Positions 5,073-6,106 of a stretch of 6,106 bases of DNA are shown in pieces. Location: positions 1 to 6,106 of the forward strand of contig JAPWVB010000068.1 of assembly GCA_028275205.1 (NCBI GenBank). The letters run 5' to 3'. The notes beneath the pieces are model-generated. The model was not told the DNA's origin. It searched no databases and saw only the letters and a program-made list of their open reading frames with translations. This DNA is from Candidatus Acetothermia bacterium (GTDB taxonomy: Bacteria; Bipolaricaulota; Bipolaricaulia; RBG-16-55-9; DRXL01). Position 1 is the stretch's first letter, and every line of letters starts with the position of its first letter. The translations under genes and the position numbers were made by a program.

Positions 5073-6106
5073 TCAGACGCGGCCTCGCAAGCGCGGGTCT
5101 AGAATGTCTCGAAACGCGTCGCCGATCAAGTTCCAGCCCAGCACGAAGAACAGAATGGCCATGCCCGGCCAAAAGACGATGTACCAGAACTCATAGAGAT
5201 TGGGGATCCAGTTGCGCGCGAAGGAGATCATCTGGCCCCAGTCGGCAAAGCCGATCTCTGCCCCTAACCCCAAGAAGCTCAGGGCCGCGAAGCTCAGCAC
5301 ATAGGTGCCCACATCGAGCGACGCTACGACCAGCGTGGGATAGATCGCGTTGGGGAGGATGTGCCGCAGCAGGATGCGCAAGTCGTGCGCGCCCATGGCC
5401 CTCACTGCTAAGACGTACTCCCGCTCGCGGATCGAGAGAATATCCCCGCGGATGAGCCGGGCATAGCCCATCCACCCAAAGACGATCAGCGCGATCACCC
5501 CGATCATCAATCCCCCGCTGGAGCCGAACTTGGCCCGCAGCACCGCGGCCATCGTCACCGCGGCGATTAAGAACGGGAACGCTAGAAAAATATCAGTGAT
5601 GCGCATGAGCAGCTCATCGAGCCAGCGGCCAAAGTAGGCGCTGATCGCCCCGATGGTTATGCCGATCAAGACATTGGCAAAGGTGATGATGATCCCTACA
5701 AAGAACGCCATGTGTGTCCCCCACACGACCCCGTAGTAGATATCGTACTGATTCTCTGTGGTGCCGAAGGGGCTGACCTCGCAGATGGTCGCCTGGCGCG
5801 TCACGATCTTGATGATCCCATCTATGGGGTCAGAAGCCTTGGGCGGCTTTGGGGTGGGCAGATAGCCGCACTGAGCGATGCGATACGGGTCATCGGGACG
5901 GGCATCGGGAGCTAAGGGGGGAGCCAGCCACGGCGCGGCTATGGCCACCGCGGCGAAGAAGAGCACCATCACGATCCCCGCTAGTGATAAGGGATTTTGC
6001 AGGAGCTTGCGCACCTTGTACGCTACGGTGACGATCGTGGCCACTACCCCAAAGACGAGCACCAAACTCGTCAAAAAGAGCGGGTCCTCTGCTAAGAAGT
6101 AGCCAA
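5073..6106 (-). CDS. Dipeptide/oligopeptide-type ABC transporter permease (DppC/OppC family), 5' end outside window
   Basis: Inner-membrane permease of a peptide/nickel-type ABC importer, expected to pair with a DppB-like permease, a binding protein and ATPases, none of which are in the window. Residues are numbered from the TTG at 6074. The OppC_N segment KLLQNPLSLAGI (about 23-34) leads into a membrane helix (about 31-50); then come an extracytoplasmic loop with Cys69 and Cys98, the SPFGTTENQYD motif (101-111), and four or five further helices. The cytoplasmic EAA loop is EYVLAVRAMGAHDLRILLR (219-237) followed by HILPN, and the C-terminus DPRLRG (326-331) is typical. The frame is open to the right edge; the TTG has a possible GAGGA 10 nt upstream but could be internal, so I treat the gene as 5'-partial. 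An extra hydrophobic segment (about 2-19) precedes the usual first helix. Peptide specificity is inferred from family only. Confidence 0.93.
   Translation of the reverse strand, partial: GYFLAEDPLFLTSLVLVFGVVATIVTVAYKVRKLLQNPLSLAGIVMVLFFAAVAIAAPWLAPPLAPDARPDDPYRIAQCGYLPTPKPPKASDPIDGIIKIVTRQATICEVSPFGTTENQYDIYYGVVWGTHMAFFVGIIITFANVLIGITIGAISAYFGRWLDELLMRITDIFLAFPFLIAAVTMAAVLRAKFGSSGGLMIGVIALIVFGWMGYARLIRGDILSIREREYVLAVRAMGAHDLRILLRHILPNAIYPTLVVASLDVGTYVLSFAALSFLGLGAEIGFADWGQMISFARNWIPNLYEFWYIVFWPGMAILFFVLGWNLIGDAFRDILDPRLRGRV

Noticed and set aside
5069..5110. Possible stem between AGACGCG and CGCGGGTCT as a terminator for rpmF
   Set aside because: The pairing needs a bulge, lies in the permease C-terminal codons and has no T-tract.

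Overview
This is a compact bacterial chromosomal segment, moderately GC-rich (high fifties percent by eye, not computed). It carries seven protein genes, all housekeeping or envelope-related, and no RNA gene, phage gene, transposase or CRISPR array. Bacterial origin is clear from ribosomal protein L32, an Asp23/Gls24 family protein and a MenG/UbiE methyltransferase. The phylum cannot be fixed from the sequence. The mix of an Asp23 protein, a lipobox-bearing PD40 propeller and dense G/C-run and CACGGAA-type intergenic repeats would fit an uncultivated, possibly thermophilic lineage (Bipolaricaulota/OP1 or Chloroflexota, for example), but that is inference.

Layout: (1) 1-1577 (+), a secreted or lipid-anchored six-blade PD40 (TolB-like) propeller followed by a coiled coil and a C-terminal membrane helix; its true start is probably just outside the window. 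(2) 1550-4212 (-), a three-gene unit in transcription order gpmI, asp23/gls24-like gene, menG/ubiE. The last two genes are 3 nt apart. gpmI and asp23 are separated by an 80-bp element made of two G/C-rich hairpins. (3) 4213-4286, a divergent promoter region between gpmI and dtd. (4) 4287-5071 (+), dtd and rpmF, separated by a CACGGAA inverted-repeat element. (5) 5073-6106 (-), a DppC/OppC-type ABC permease cut by the right edge.

How the parts work together: GpmI works in lower glycolysis/gluconeogenesis, MenG in quinone synthesis, Dtd proofreads D-aminoacyl-tRNA, L32 is a 50S subunit protein, and the permease imports peptides or similar solutes. There is no single shared pathway. The more interesting content is non-coding. 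Three plausible sigma70-type promoters with TTGC-type -35 boxes can be placed. Two are divergent, share a 10-bp palindrome, and lie so close to their ATG codons that leaderless mRNAs are predicted. Two different repeat elements occupy the longer intergenic gaps and appear to supply functional sites to their neighbours (a stop codon, a Shine-Dalgarno sequence and a long structured rpmF leader). I do not see a defence system, secondary-metabolite cluster or other new multi-gene system here.
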